Positions 7,085 through 15,981 of a stretch of 17,577 nt of DNA are shown piece after piece (within the stretch, counting starts at the first letter, position 1; each line of letters opens with the position of its first letter). Under the pieces are notes generated by a model. The model worked only from the letters and a program-made list of their open reading frames with translations. It was not told where the DNA came from and ran no database searches. This stretch comes from JAVVHH01 sp964657565 (GTDB lineage: Bacteria > Pseudomonadota > Alphaproteobacteria > Acetobacterales > Acetobacteraceae), in contig CAZZVQ010000107.1 of the NCBI GenBank assembly GCA_964657565.1, forward strand, positions 1-17,577. Reading direction: 5' to 3'. A program made the translations under genes and the position numbers.

Positions 7085-7735
7085 ATGGCCGTGGTCATCA
7101 CGGTGGCGCAGCAGAAGGGCGGTTCGGGGAAGACCATGCTGGCCGCCAACTTGGCCGCCTGGCTCGCCACCGGCAAGACGGTCGCCGTTCTGGACATCGA
7201 TCCGCAACATAGTCTGGTCCAATGGCACCGCCTCCGCAGCGGCCACGTCCCCTCCCCCACGCGCGTCACGCTCTCGGACGTGTCCGGCTGGCGGCTGGCG
7301 GCTGAGCTGGACCGGCTGCGGCGCGAGCATGCGTTCGTGCTGATCGACACGCCGCCGGTGATCGACAACGACGCGCGGCGGGCGATCCGCGCGGCGGACC
7401 TCGTCGTGGTGCCGATGCAGCCGAGCGCGCCGGATCTGTGGGCCGCGGAAGGCACGCTGAAGATCGCGCACGACGAGAAGCGGCCGGTCTGCATCGTGCT
7501 CAACCGGGTGCCGTCGGCGGGGCGGCAGCGGGCGGTGATGGAGGCGACGTTGCAGGAGCGCGGGCTGCTCGTGCTGCCCATGGCGCTCGGCAACCGGGCC
7601 GCGTTCAGCCAGGCTTTCGCGATGGGACTGGGCGTGACGGAAGCGGCGCCACGGACGCAAGCTGCAGCGGAGTTGCAGGCGCTGACGGGAGCGATGCTGG
7701 CGGCGATCGACGCACACTCTCCCGCCACCAGGTGA
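7085..7735 (+). CDS. Orphan ParA-family ATPase
   Basis: This 216-aa ParA/MinD-type ATPase would dimerise on ATP and bind DNA to position a cargo. The deviant Walker A motif is QKGGSGKT (10-17) with the signature lysine K11; LDIDPQ is at 36-41 and the Walker A' motif DTPP at 88-91. The residue after GKT is methionine, where threonine is usual (KGGxGKTT). It lacks the N-terminal helix-turn-helix of plasmid ParA and resembles short members such as VirC1 or PpfA. There is no parB, parS-like repeat or chemotaxis gene in the window, so its cargo is unknown. ATG 7085 has GGAG (7074-7077) at good spacing. Its start lies 18 bp from the divergent nnrD start, and its last 131 bases overlap the convergent permease gene. 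Confidence 0.85.
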   Translation: MAVVITVAQQKGGSGKTMLAANLAAWLATGKTVAVLDIDPQHSLVQWHRLRSGHVPSPTRVTLSDVSGWRLAAELDRLRREHAFVLIDTPPVIDNDARRAIRAADLVVVPMQPSAPDLWAAEGTLKIAHDEKRPVCIVLNRVPSAGRQRAVMEATLQERGLLVLPMALGNRAAFSQAFAMGLGVTEAAPRTQAAAELQALTGAMLAAIDAHSPATR

Positions 7736-8594
7736 GCAGCCCGGCGGCGATCAGGAACGAGATTCCGGTCGCCTCCCAGAGGCCGGGCACCTCGTCCCAG
7801 ATCAGCCAGCCCAGCAGCACCGTGTAGATGATCGCGCCGTATTCGAACGGCGCCAGCATGGTCGCCTCGCCGCTGCGGTAGCCCTCGGTCATGAGCAGTT
7901 GCGCCGCGCCGGAGATCACTCCGACGCCGATCAGCGCCAGCCACATCATGGGCGACGGCGTGATCCAGACTGGGATGGTGGCGACGGCGGAGACCAGCGT
8001 GGTCGCGATCGCGAACCAGAGCACGATGGTGATGTTGCGTTCGCCGGCCTGCCCCATGCGGCGAATGCTGACCATGGCGGCGGCCCAAGCGACGACGCCG
8101 CCGACGACGACGAGCGCCGGGCCAAACTCGATGACGCCCTCCGCCCGCCACGGCCGCAGCACGATCAACACGCCCACCAGCCCGGCCGCCACGGAGGCGA
8201 CGCGGCCCGCATTCACCCGCTCCCCGAGCAGCGGCACCGACAGGATGCTGAGGAACACCGGCATCGCGAACCCGAGCGCCGTGACCATGGCCAGCGGCAG
8301 ATGGGCGTAGCCGTAGAACGACCCGACCATCCCGGCGAACCCGGCGATCGTGCGCAGGATGTGGCCCACCGGGTGCCGCGTGCGCAGCGCATTCAGGCCG
8401 CCGGCGCCGCGGATGAACGGGAGCAGCGCCACCAGGGCGAACAGGCTGCGGAACAACATGATCTCGATGATGGGGATGGCGGGCGACACCGCCTTGACCA
8501 ACGCGGCGGCGACAGCGAACGAGGCCGACGACCCCAGGACGCAGAGGATCGCCCGCGTACGCAGCTGTTTCCCGCTGTCGTGCTCTGTCGGCAT
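7605..8594 (-). CDS. DMT/EamA-family permease
   Basis: This 329-aa inner-membrane protein has about ten hydrophobic segments in two EamA repeats. The first runs roughly over residues 13-147 and contains the family-like FRSLFALVALLPF (48-60) and ALGFAMPVFLSILSVPLLGERV (106-127). The second runs over 158-290 and ends APFEYGAIIYTVLLGWLIWDEVP (248-270). Family members export or exchange amino acids, nucleosides or other metabolites; the substrate here cannot be told. ATG 8594 lies 9 bp after the stop of the acetyltransferase gene, so the two are probably co-transcribed. Residues from about 295 form a proline/serine-rich tail (RRSPPASLPSAP and onward) encoded opposite the 3' end of parA. That tail is probably disordered and dispensable, or it reflects loss of an earlier stop codon. 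Confidence 0.87.
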   Translation of the reverse strand: MPTEHDSGKQLRTRAILCVLGSSASFAVAAALVKAVSPAIPIIEIMLFRSLFALVALLPFIRGAGGLNALRTRHPVGHILRTIAGFAGMVGSFYGYAHLPLAMVTALGFAMPVFLSILSVPLLGERVNAGRVASVAAGLVGVLIVLRPWRAEGVIEFGPALVVVGGVVAWAAAMVSIRRMGQAGERNITIVLWFAIATTLVSAVATIPVWITPSPMMWLALIGVGVISGAAQLLMTEGYRSGEATMLAPFEYGAIIYTVLLGWLIWDEVPGLWEATGISFLIAAGLLTWWRESVRRSPPASLPSAPATPLQLASVAPLPSRPVPSRKPG

Positions 8595-8603
8595 TGGCCC
8601 AGA

Positions 8604-11093
8604 CTATAGGGCTAGGCGCGCTTCGACCACATCGGGTTCGCGGGGATCGCGCTTGAGCTCGAAGCCGAGGCGGCGGATGAAGGCCAGCATCCGGGCATTG
8701 TCGCTGAGGATCTGGCCGGTGATCGCCGTCAGTCCCTTGCTGCGGCCCCAGTCGATGATCCGCTCCATGAGGTGCCGACCCAGGCCGGTGCCCTTCATGG
8801 CGGGATCGACCACGACGGCGAATTCCGCCTCGCCACCGGGTTGCTGCACGAGGCGTGCGACGCCGAACGTCACGGTGCCGCGCACGGCCACGATGGCGAT
8901 CTCGCGGTCGTAGTCGATCTGGGTCATGCGGGCGATCTGCTCGCGCGAGAGCTGGCGGAGTTGGGAGAAGAAGCGGTAGCGGATGTCCTCGGGCGTGAGG
9001 CGGCCGACCAGGGCGGCGTGCGCCTCGGCGTCTTCGGGGCGGATCGGCCGGATTTCCAGCGTCTCGCCCTTGCCGGTCCAGCTTTCGACCCATTCGGACG
9101 GGTATGGCGCGATGGCCGGCTTGCCGAACGAGCCCGGCGGGCGCAGCCGGATGAACGCCTCGGCCGCGGCGGCTCCGGCCTCGTCGGCGAAGAGCGGGTC
9201 GATGGTGATGGCCTCGATCTCGGGGAAGTTGACGACGATCTGGCTGAGGCGGACCAGCGTGTCGGCGATGGCCTCGCGGTTGGCCGGGCCGTGCCCGATG
9301 CCGGAGCCGAGCAGCGCCGTCGCGGGGGAGCGGTCGATCACCGAGCCGGCCAGCGCGAGGTTGAGCGGCGGGAGGTCGAACACGATGTCGTCCGCCCGGT
9401 CCCGCCCGCCGGGACCGAAGCCGATCGCCGGGCCGAACAGAGCGTCGTCGGCGACGATGGCGCGCAGGCGCTGGGCGCGGCCGGCCTGGCGCTGGACGAT
9501 GAGCGAGCCGCCGAGCCGGGCCGCCGCGACGGCCGCGGCGCCGCGGTCCTGCAGATCGAGCACCAGGCTGCCGGGCGCGTCCGGATCGAGCCGGCGCTGC
9601 TTCACGGTGACCGGAAAGCCAAGCAGCCCGGCGGCGTTGGACGCTTCCTCCGCGCTCTCGACCGGGCGGTAGGGGATGACCGGGATCCCGTAGGCGGCGA
9701 GGACGTCGAGCGCTTCGTCCTGGAACAGCGCGTCGCGGCGCTCCGAGCGCACGCGCGCGAAGATGCCGCGCACCGCCTCCAGCCTGGGGGCGACCTCCAG
9801 CACGCGGCTGGAGGGCAGCTCGCGGGCGGCTTCCTTGGCGCGGCGCTGCAGGACGAGTTGGTGGAAGGCGCGCACGGCCTGCTCGGGCGAGGCGAACACC
9901 GGCAACCCGGCCTCCGACAGCCGGCGGCGGTGCGCGGCGCCGGTGGTCTCGCCGAGCACGCAGGCGATGAGCGGGAGGCGCACGCCGGGTTGGCAGGCGG
10001 CGAGCGCGGCAACGCCGGCGGCGTCGGCCGCGCCGGTGGGCGCCAGGATGACCACGATGCCGCCGATTTCGGGCAGCGCGGAGAGCATCGCCACGGCTTC
10101 AGCCGCGCGGGTGGGCTCCTCGTCCCCGGTCCAGACGATGCCGCGATCAGGCGGCTGCAGCGGGAGGTGGAGTTGCAGCAGGGCGGCGGCGGCCGGGTCG
10201 GGCTCGGCGAGGGTGAGGCCGCAGCGGATGGCGTGGTCGGCGGCGAGTTGGCCGGGTCCGATCGCGTTGGTGACGATCATCAGCCGGTCGTTCCGCGGCT
10301 GCCGCGCGTGGGTCAGGATCTCGGCCGCGGCGAGCAGCTCGGCCATCGTCGTCACGTGCAGCACGCCGGAGCGGCGCAACGCGGCCTCGAGCACCTTGCC
10401 GCCGCGGCCGGTGGGGTCCTGCTGCCGGGCGCCGGCCTGCAGGGCGACGACCGGGCGTAGCCGCGCCGCGGCGCGGGCGGCGGAGAGGAGGGCGCGCGGG
10501 TCCGGCACGGTCCGGATGTCGAGCAGGATGGCCCCGACGCCGGGTTCGCGGGCGAGGACGTCGAGGATGGCGGCGGCGTCGAGGCCGCGTTCGAGCCCGA
10601 GGCCGACGACGTGGCTGAAGCCGACGCCGTTCGGCTCGGCCCAGTCGAGCACGCTGCGGCAGAGCGCCGTCGAGGGGGAGATGAGCGCGAGCGAGCCGCG
10701 GGCGGCGGGGAGATGGCCGAGCGAGACGTTCAGCCCGGAGGCCGGGACGATGACGCCGAACGCGCTGGGTCCGAGGAAGGGCGGCGCGGTGGGACCGGGC
10801 TCACCCGGCCCGATGGCGATCGCCGCGTCCACCCGGCATTGCGCGGCGGCGGCCAGCGCCGGGGCGAGTTCGCCGCCGGTGATGACGACGAGGTCCGGTG
10901 GGGACGGGAGCGAGGCGAGCGCACCGGGTTCGTCCAGCCGATCCACCCGGCCGGCGAACCCGGCGGCTTGCAAATTGTCGAACACCTGCCGCCCGGGCGG
11001 CGTCTCACCCCCCAGCAGCGCGATGCTGCGCGGATGGAAGAGGGATTGCGGTTGGAACTTCCCGAAGACGCGGAGCATGCTGCGGCGCAGCAT
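8604..11093 (-). CDS. PatZ/YfiQ-like protein lysine acetyltransferase
   Basis: This 829-aa protein has the architecture of the Pat/PatZ acetyltransferases, which use acetyl-CoA to acetylate lysines of targets such as acetyl-CoA synthetase. Residues 1-130 form a CoA-binding Rossmann domain (SIALLGG at 23-29). Residues 130-420 form the flavodoxin-like succinyl-CoA-ligase portion (LALISPSTALCRSVLDWA at 135-152). Residues about 455-650 form an ATP-grasp-like domain (ALDVLAAYGIPV at 461-472). Residues about 678-829 form a GNAT domain whose acetyl-CoA loop is KGTGLGRHL (767-775). In ADP-forming acyl-CoA synthetases a conserved histidine follows the GARAAxSHTGA pattern. Here the same place reads GARQQDPTGRGG (221-232), so the synthetase part is probably regulatory only, as in Pat. 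An internal ATG at codon 6 (11078) is an alternative start. The DMT permease gene follows 9 bp downstream. Confidence 0.88.
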   Translation of the reverse strand: MLRRSMLRVFGKFQPQSLFHPRSIALLGGETPPGRQVFDNLQAAGFAGRVDRLDEPGALASLPSPPDLVVITGGELAPALAAAAQCRVDAAIAIGPGEPGPTAPPFLGPSAFGVIVPASGLNVSLGHLPAARGSLALISPSTALCRSVLDWAEPNGVGFSHVVGLGLERGLDAAAILDVLAREPGVGAILLDIRTVPDPRALLSAARAAARLRPVVALQAGARQQDPTGRGGKVLEAALRRSGVLHVTTMAELLAAAEILTHARQPRNDRLMIVTNAIGPGQLAADHAIRCGLTLAEPDPAAAALLQLHLPLQPPDRGIVWTGDEEPTRAAEAVAMLSALPEIGGIVVILAPTGAADAAGVAALAACQPGVRLPLIACVLGETTGAAHRRRLSEAGLPVFASPEQAVRAFHQLVLQRRAKEAARELPSSRVLEVAPRLEAVRGIFARVRSERRDALFQDEALDVLAAYGIPVIPYRPVESAEEASNAAGLLGFPVTVKQRRLDPDAPGSLVLDLQDRGAAAVAAARLGGSLIVQRQAGRAQRLRAIVADDALFGPAIGFGPGGRDRADDIVFDLPPLNLALAGSVIDRSPATALLGSGIGHGPANREAIADTLVRLSQIVVNFPEIEAITIDPLFADEAGAAAAEAFIRLRPPGSFGKPAIAPYPSEWVESWTGKGETLEIRPIRPEDAEAHAALVGRLTPEDIRYRFFSQLRQLSREQIARMTQIDYDREIAIVAVRGTVTFGVARLVQQPGGEAEFAVVVDPAMKGTGLGRHLMERIIDWGRSKGLTAITGQILSDNARMLAFIRRLGFELKRDPREPDVVEARLAL

Positions 11094-11128
11094 AGCAGCC
11101 TGTGCTGGGGCAAGCCACCTTTACACCT

Positions 11129-11216
11129 CGTCATCCCCGGGCTTGTCCCGGGGATCCAGGCCGTCGAGCGCAGGCTTGTGGCACCGTGGACCCCCGGATC
11201 AAGTCCGGGGGTGACG
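11129..11216. repeat. 88-bp inverted repeat with two GC hairpins
   Basis: The two 30-bp arms (11129-11158 and 11187-11216) are inverted copies of each other, matching at about 25 of 30 positions. Each arm is itself a near-perfect hairpin: ATCCCCGGG/CCCGGGGAT at 11133-11155 with loop CTTGT, and ACCCCCGGA/TCCGGGGGT at 11190-11212 with loop TCAAG. It fills most of the gap between the end of livM and the start of the acetyltransferase gene. I recognise the 'CGTCATCCCCGGGCTTG' style as a common intergenic palindrome family in alphaproteobacterial genomes. It could weaken read-through from the liv operon or protect its mRNA 3' end. There is no T-run, so it is not a classical terminator. Confidence 0.8.
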
Positions 11217-11239
11217 GGCGCTTGGAGAGGTGGTGGACG

Positions 11240-12229
11240 CTACAGCGAGGTTCTGAACATTGCGGCGATCTCGCCGATGATGCCGCGGCGGAAGGCGAGC
11301 ACGCAGACGACGAAGATGGCGCCCTGGGTCACCGTCACCCAGGCGCCGAATTGGGCCAGGTAGTTCTCCAGACCGACGATCACCGCGGCCCCCGCGACCG
11401 GGCCGAAGATGGTGCCGAGGCCGCCGAGCAGCGTCATCAGCACGACCTCGCCGGACATGCCGTAGTTCACGTCCGTCAACGTCGCGATGCCGAACACCAG
11501 CGACTTGGTGCCCCCGGCGATGCCGGCGATGAAGCAGCTCAGCACGAAGGCGATCAGCTTGTAGTCGTCGGTGCGGTAGCCGAGCGAGGTCGCACGCGGC
11601 TCGTTCTCGCGGATCGCCTTGAGCACCTGGCCGAACGGCGAGTGCACGGTGCGGTGGATGACGAGGAAGAAGATCACGAAGATGGACGCGACGAGCCAAT
11701 ACATCGTCATGTCCGACCGCAGCGAGAACAGGCCGAACAGGTTGCCGCGCGGCACCTGCTGGATACCGTCTTCACCGCCGGTGAACGGCGCCTGCAGGCA
11801 GAAGAAGTAGACCATCTGGGCCAGCGCCAAGGTGATCATGGCGAAGTAGATGCCCTGGCGGCGGATGGCGAGCCAGCCGAATACCACGCCCAGCGCCGCC
11901 CCGGTCACGCCGCCGAGCAGGATCGCGATCTCCGGGGTGAGGCCCCAGTTCTTCGCCGTCCAGGCGGTGACGTAGCTGCCCATGCCGAAGAAGGCGGCAT
12001 GGCCGAAGCTCATCAACCCGACATAGCCGATCAGCAGGTTGAAGGCGCAGGCGAACAGCGCGAAGCACAGCACCTTCATCATGAAGACCGGGTAGATGCC
12101 GACATACGGCAGCGCCACGATCAGCCCGAGCAGGACCAGGAAGGCGGTCGATTGCGGGCCGCTGAAGCCGAGGAGGTCGAAACCGCGGGCCCTCGGCGTC
12201 GCGACGCGGGGTTGGATCGTGACGCTCAT
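11240..12229 (-). CDS. livM: HAAT ABC transporter permease, LivM type
   Basis: This 329-aa inner-membrane permease pairs with the LivH-type subunit in a branched-chain-amino-acid/amide (HAAT) ABC importer. It shows about eight to ten hydrophobic segments and the family's hallmark GYVGLMSFGHAAFFGMGSYV near residues 69-88. A later cytoplasmic coupling stretch, VLKAIRENEPRATSLGY, contains the EAA-like loop that contacts the ATPases. A short hydrophilic N-terminus (about 25 residues) precedes the first span. It is the last gene of the operon, starting one base after the livH stop, which implies translational coupling. The gene after it on this strand is separated by the 88-bp inverted repeat. The family assignment is firm. 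The symbol reflects the subunit type and does not prove a branched-chain amino acid substrate. Confidence 0.9.
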   Translation of the reverse strand: MSVTIQPRVATPRARGFDLLGFSGPQSTAFLVLLGLIVALPYVGIYPVFMMKVLCFALFACAFNLLIGYVGLMSFGHAAFFGMGSYVTAWTAKNWGLTPEIAILLGGVTGAALGVVFGWLAIRRQGIYFAMITLALAQMVYFFCLQAPFTGGEDGIQQVPRGNLFGLFSLRSDMTMYWLVASIFVIFFLVIHRTVHSPFGQVLKAIRENEPRATSLGYRTDDYKLIAFVLSCFIAGIAGGTKSLVFGIATLTDVNYGMSGEVVLMTLLGGLGTIFGPVAGAAVIVGLENYLAQFGAWVTVTQGAIFVVCVLAFRRGIIGEIAAMFRTSL

Positions 12230-12230
12230 C

Positions 12231-13283
12231 TCAGCTTCCCTTTCCGAACAGGCCGGCCGGTCGCATCAGCAGGACGATGACCATGATCACGAAGATCACG
12301 GTCGCGGATGCCTGCGGGTAGTAGACCTTCGTCAGCCCCTCGACGACGCCGAGGCCGAAGCCGGTGACGATGCTGCCGATGATACTGCCCATGCCGCCGA
12401 TGACGACGACGGCGAAGACGGTGATGATGAAGTTCGAGCCCATGTTCGGATTGACCGAGTAGATCGGCGCCGCCAACACGCCGGCGAAGGCGGCCAGCGC
12501 GAGGCCGCCGGCATAGGTCAGGCTGATCATGCGCGGCACATTGACGCCGAAGGCCTGCACGAGGCCCGGGTTCTCGGTGGCCGCCCGCAGCTTGGCGCCG
12601 AGCGACGTCTTCTCGATGATGAGCCACGTCGCCAGGCAGACGACCGCGGCGGCGAGGACCACCCAGCCGCGATAGTACGGCATGAACATGAAGCCGAGGT
12701 CGACGCCGCCCTGCAGCGCCGCGGGGATGCGGTACGGCATGCCCGAGCTGCCGAAAGCGTTGCGGAACAGGCCCTCGAGGACGAGCGCGAGGCCGAAGGT
12801 CAGCAGCAGACCGTAGAGGTGGTCGAGCTTGTAGAGGCGGCTGATGATGGTCTTCTCGAGCACCAGCCCGAACAGGCCGACGATGATGGGCACCACGATC
12901 AAGGCGGGCCAGTAGCCGATGGTCACCCAATCGGGCACGGACAGGCCGGGCGAGATCATCTGCAGCCAGATGTTCGGCGCCAGCATCATCCAGGCCACGA
13001 AGGCGCCCACCATGAACAGCGCGCCATGGGCGAAGTTGATGATGTTGAGCATGCCGAAGATGATCGCCAGGCCGAGCGAGAGCAGGGCGTAGAACGCGCC
13101 GTTGATCAGCCCGAGCAACAACTGGCCCAGCAGCAGCTTCGGCGGCTTGTAGAGCCACGCCCATACCGCGGCCGGGCCGATGGTGCCGTAGACCACGAGC
13201 GCGGCGATCACCGCGGCGGCGAGCCATAGCGCCCAGCCCGGCACGCGGGTGCGGGTTCGCCTGGCGATGAGCGCGCCCGACAT
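12231..13283 (-). CDS. livH: HAAT ABC transporter permease, LivH type
   Basis: This 350-aa permease is the partner of LivM. The family hallmark NIINFAHGALFMVGAFVAW lies near residues 75-93, after LINGAFYALLSLGLAIIFGM. The conserved cytoplasmic segment TSLGAKLRAATENPGLVQAFGVN lies near 230-250, and the C-terminal spans end MRPAGLFGKGS. It is about 50-60 residues longer than a typical LivH (about 290-300 aa). The excess is N-terminal: a basic start, an extra hydrophobic span (WALWLAAAVIAALVVYG) and a connecting loop before the core. An extra N-terminal span occurs in some HAAT permeases, so this is a variant and not an error. The ATG at 13283 is two bases after the stop of the substrate-binding protein gene, and livM follows after one base. 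Confidence 0.9.
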   Translation of the reverse strand: MSGALIARRTRTRVPGWALWLAAAVIAALVVYGTIGPAAVWAWLYKPPKLLLGQLLLGLINGAFYALLSLGLAIIFGMLNIINFAHGALFMVGAFVAWMMLAPNIWLQMISPGLSVPDWVTIGYWPALIVVPIIVGLFGLVLEKTIISRLYKLDHLYGLLLTFGLALVLEGLFRNAFGSSGMPYRIPAALQGGVDLGFMFMPYYRGWVVLAAAVVCLATWLIIEKTSLGAKLRAATENPGLVQAFGVNVPRMISLTYAGGLALAAFAGVLAAPIYSVNPNMGSNFIITVFAVVVIGGMGSIIGSIVTGFGLGVVEGLTKVYYPQASATVIFVIMVIVLLMRPAGLFGKGS

Positions 13284-13285
13284 GG

Positions 13286-14506
13286 TCAGCTCTTGACCAG
13301 CGGACAGCCACCGTCGGCCATCGGCTTACCGGCCTTGTCGCCCGGCGTCTCCTGGACGAGCTTGAAGTAGTCGAACGGCGCCTTGCTCTCCTTGGGTGTC
13401 TTCACCTGGAACAGATAGGCCGGCACTTCGGCCCAGCCGTCGGCGCGGATCTTGGTGGTGCCGTAGGCTTCGTCCTCGGCCGGCATCTTCTTCATCTGGT
13501 CGACGACGGCCGCGCCGTCACCCTTGTTGGCGACGCCCAGCGCCTTGACGGCCTTGAGGAAGTGCAGCGTGCCGGCATAGCAACCGGCCTGGTCCATGTT
13601 CGGGACCACGCTCGGATCGATCGCTTGGAACTTCTTGGTAAAGCCGCGCGTCCGGTCGTTGAGGTCCCAGTAGAAGCTCTCCGTGAGGAACAGACCCTGC
13701 GCCGCCTCGAGGCCCAGCCCGTGCACGTCGGTGATGTACATCAGCAGCGCGGCGACCTTCATCTTCGACGTCAGCCCGAACTCGGCGGCCTGCTTGATGC
13801 AGTTGATCGTGTCGGCGCCGGCGTTGGCCAGGCCGAGCACGTCCGCGCCGCTCGACTGCGCCGAGATCAGGAAGGAGGAGAAATCGGTGGTGCCCGGGAA
13901 CGGGTAGGCCGAGGCGCCGAGCACCTTGCCGCCTTCCTTGGTGACGAAGGTGGTGGCGTCGCGCTGGAGTTGCTGGCCGAACACGTAGTCGGCGGTCACG
14001 AAATACCAGTTCTTGCCGCCCGACTTGACCAGAGCGCCGCCGGTGGACTGCGCCAGAAGATAGACGTCGTAGGCCCAATGGACGGTCACCGGGGTGCATT
14101 GGGGGCCGGTCAGGTCCGTGGTGCCGGCACCGACGTTGACGTAGACCTTGTTCTTCTCTTTGCAGACGTTGTTGACCGCGAGCGCGACCGAACTGGTGTT
14201 GACGTCGAGGATCATGTCCACGCCGCTCTGGTCGATCCACTGGCGCGCGATGCCGGCGCCGATGTCCGGCTTGTTCTGATGGTCCGCGGCGATGATCTCC
14301 ACCGTCAGTCCCGGCCCCATCTCCTTGATGGCCAGCCGCGCCGCGTTGGCGGAGTGCGCACCGGCGATGTCGCGATACGGACCCGACTGGTCGTTCAACA
14401 CGCCGATCTTGATCGTTTGCGATTGCGCGCGGCTGCGGCGCGGCAAAGCGAGGGTCGAGGAGGCGGCCAGGGCGGTACCAAGAAGGGTGCGGCGGTCGAT
14501 CGTCAT
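13286..14506 (-). CDS. livK: HAAT ABC transporter substrate-binding protein
   Basis: This 406-aa periplasmic type I binding protein captures the solute for the LivHMGF transporter. The N-terminus MTIDRRTLLGTALAAS has a twin-arginine motif (RR at 5-6) and a hydrophobic core. Cleavage is likely after SRA, near residue 27, so it is probably exported folded by Tat. The mature protein opens with IKIGVLNDQSGPYRDIAGA (32-50), the standard first strand and ligand loop of this family. It continues with GLTVEIIAADHQNKPDIGA, typical of HAAT binding proteins. Its length fits the family. It lies 25 bp after livF with GGAG ahead of the ATG, and it overlaps nothing. Ligands in this family include leucine, amides, urea and aromatic acids. 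Nothing here discriminates among them, so the symbol denotes subunit type only. Confidence 0.9.
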   Translation of the reverse strand: MTIDRRTLLGTALAASSTLALPRRSRAQSQTIKIGVLNDQSGPYRDIAGAHSANAARLAIKEMGPGLTVEIIAADHQNKPDIGAGIARQWIDQSGVDMILDVNTSSVALAVNNVCKEKNKVYVNVGAGTTDLTGPQCTPVTVHWAYDVYLLAQSTGGALVKSGGKNWYFVTADYVFGQQLQRDATTFVTKEGGKVLGASAYPFPGTTDFSSFLISAQSSGADVLGLANAGADTINCIKQAAEFGLTSKMKVAALLMYITDVHGLGLEAAQGLFLTESFYWDLNDRTRGFTKKFQAIDPSVVPNMDQAGCYAGTLHFLKAVKALGVANKGDGAAVVDQMKKMPAEDEAYGTTKIRADGWAEVPAYLFQVKTPKESKAPFDYFKLVQETPGDKAGKPMADGGCPLVKS

Positions 14507-14531
14507 CAGGAGGTCTCCAGTTTCTTGGGAG

Positions 14532-15228
<697 letters not shown>

Positions 15229-15236
<8 letters not shown>

Positions 15237-15981
15237 CGGGCGCCCCCAGATAGGCGGTGACGACGTCCGGGTTCTTACTGACGCTGGCGTAGTCGCCCTC
15301 GGCCAGGATCTGCCCGCGGGCCAGCACGGTGATCTTGTCGCAGAGCCCCTCGACGACCGAGAGGTTGTGCTCGACCATCAGAATGGTCCGGCCCACCCGG
15401 ATGCGCTTGATCAGCGCCACGACCCGGTCGACGTCCTCATGCGTCATCCCCGCCGTCGGCTCGTCGAGCAGCAGCATGATCGGCTCGAGCGCCAGCGTGG
15501 TGGCGATCTCGAGCGCGCGCTTGCGGCCGTAGGACAGCAGCATCGCCTTCTCGTTCTCGTATTCCTCGAGCCCGACATCGGCGAGCAGCTCGCGCGCCTT
15601 GTCGTCGAACTGGCTCAGCAGGCTCTCGCTGCGCCAGAAATCGAAGCTCGCCCCCCGCTTGCGCTGCAGTGCGAGGCGGACGTTCTCCAGCGAGGTCAGA
15701 TGCGGGAACACGGCGGAGATCTGGAAGCTGCGCACCAAGCCCAGCCGCGCCACCATGGCGGGCGCCATATCGGTGATGTCGCGGCCCTGGAACGCGATCG
15801 CGCCGCGGGTGGGCTGCAGGAACTTGGTCAGCAGATTGAAGCACGTGGTCTTGCCGGCGCCATTGGGACCGATCAGCGCGTGGATGGTATGTTCCTCCAC
15901 GCAGAGCGCGACGTCCTTGACGGCCACGAAGCCGCGAAATTCCCGCGTCAGCCCTTCCGTCTGCAAAATTGCCGCGGCCAA
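15229..15981 (-). CDS. livG: HAAT ABC transporter ATP-binding protein, LivG type
   Basis: This is the second ATPase of the importer and the first gene of the operon. The open frame runs up to 16254, but the upstream part overlaps the divergent sigma gene and lacks family features. I place the start at TTG 15981, giving 250 aa, the normal LivG length. GGGGAAA lies a few bases upstream as a ribosome-binding site. An in-frame ATG start would require a long unrelated leader. Motifs from this start are Walker A GPNGAGKT (38-45), Q-loop VRSFQ (83-87), signature LSYGRKR (149-155), Walker B IMLLLDEP (168-175) and switch VEHN (203-206). The LSYG signature and the TAGMTHED stretch are characteristic of LivG. 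It overlaps livF by 8 bases. Confidence 0.9.

Noticed and set aside
7085..7735. Plasmid or integrated-element partition locus
   Set aside because: Only the ATPase is present. No parB, iteron, integrase, relaxase or replication gene lies in the window, and flanking genes are housekeeping-like.
11190..11212. Rho-independent terminator for the liv operon
   Set aside because: The hairpin is strong but no T-run follows on the minus strand, and it belongs to a larger symmetrical repeat.
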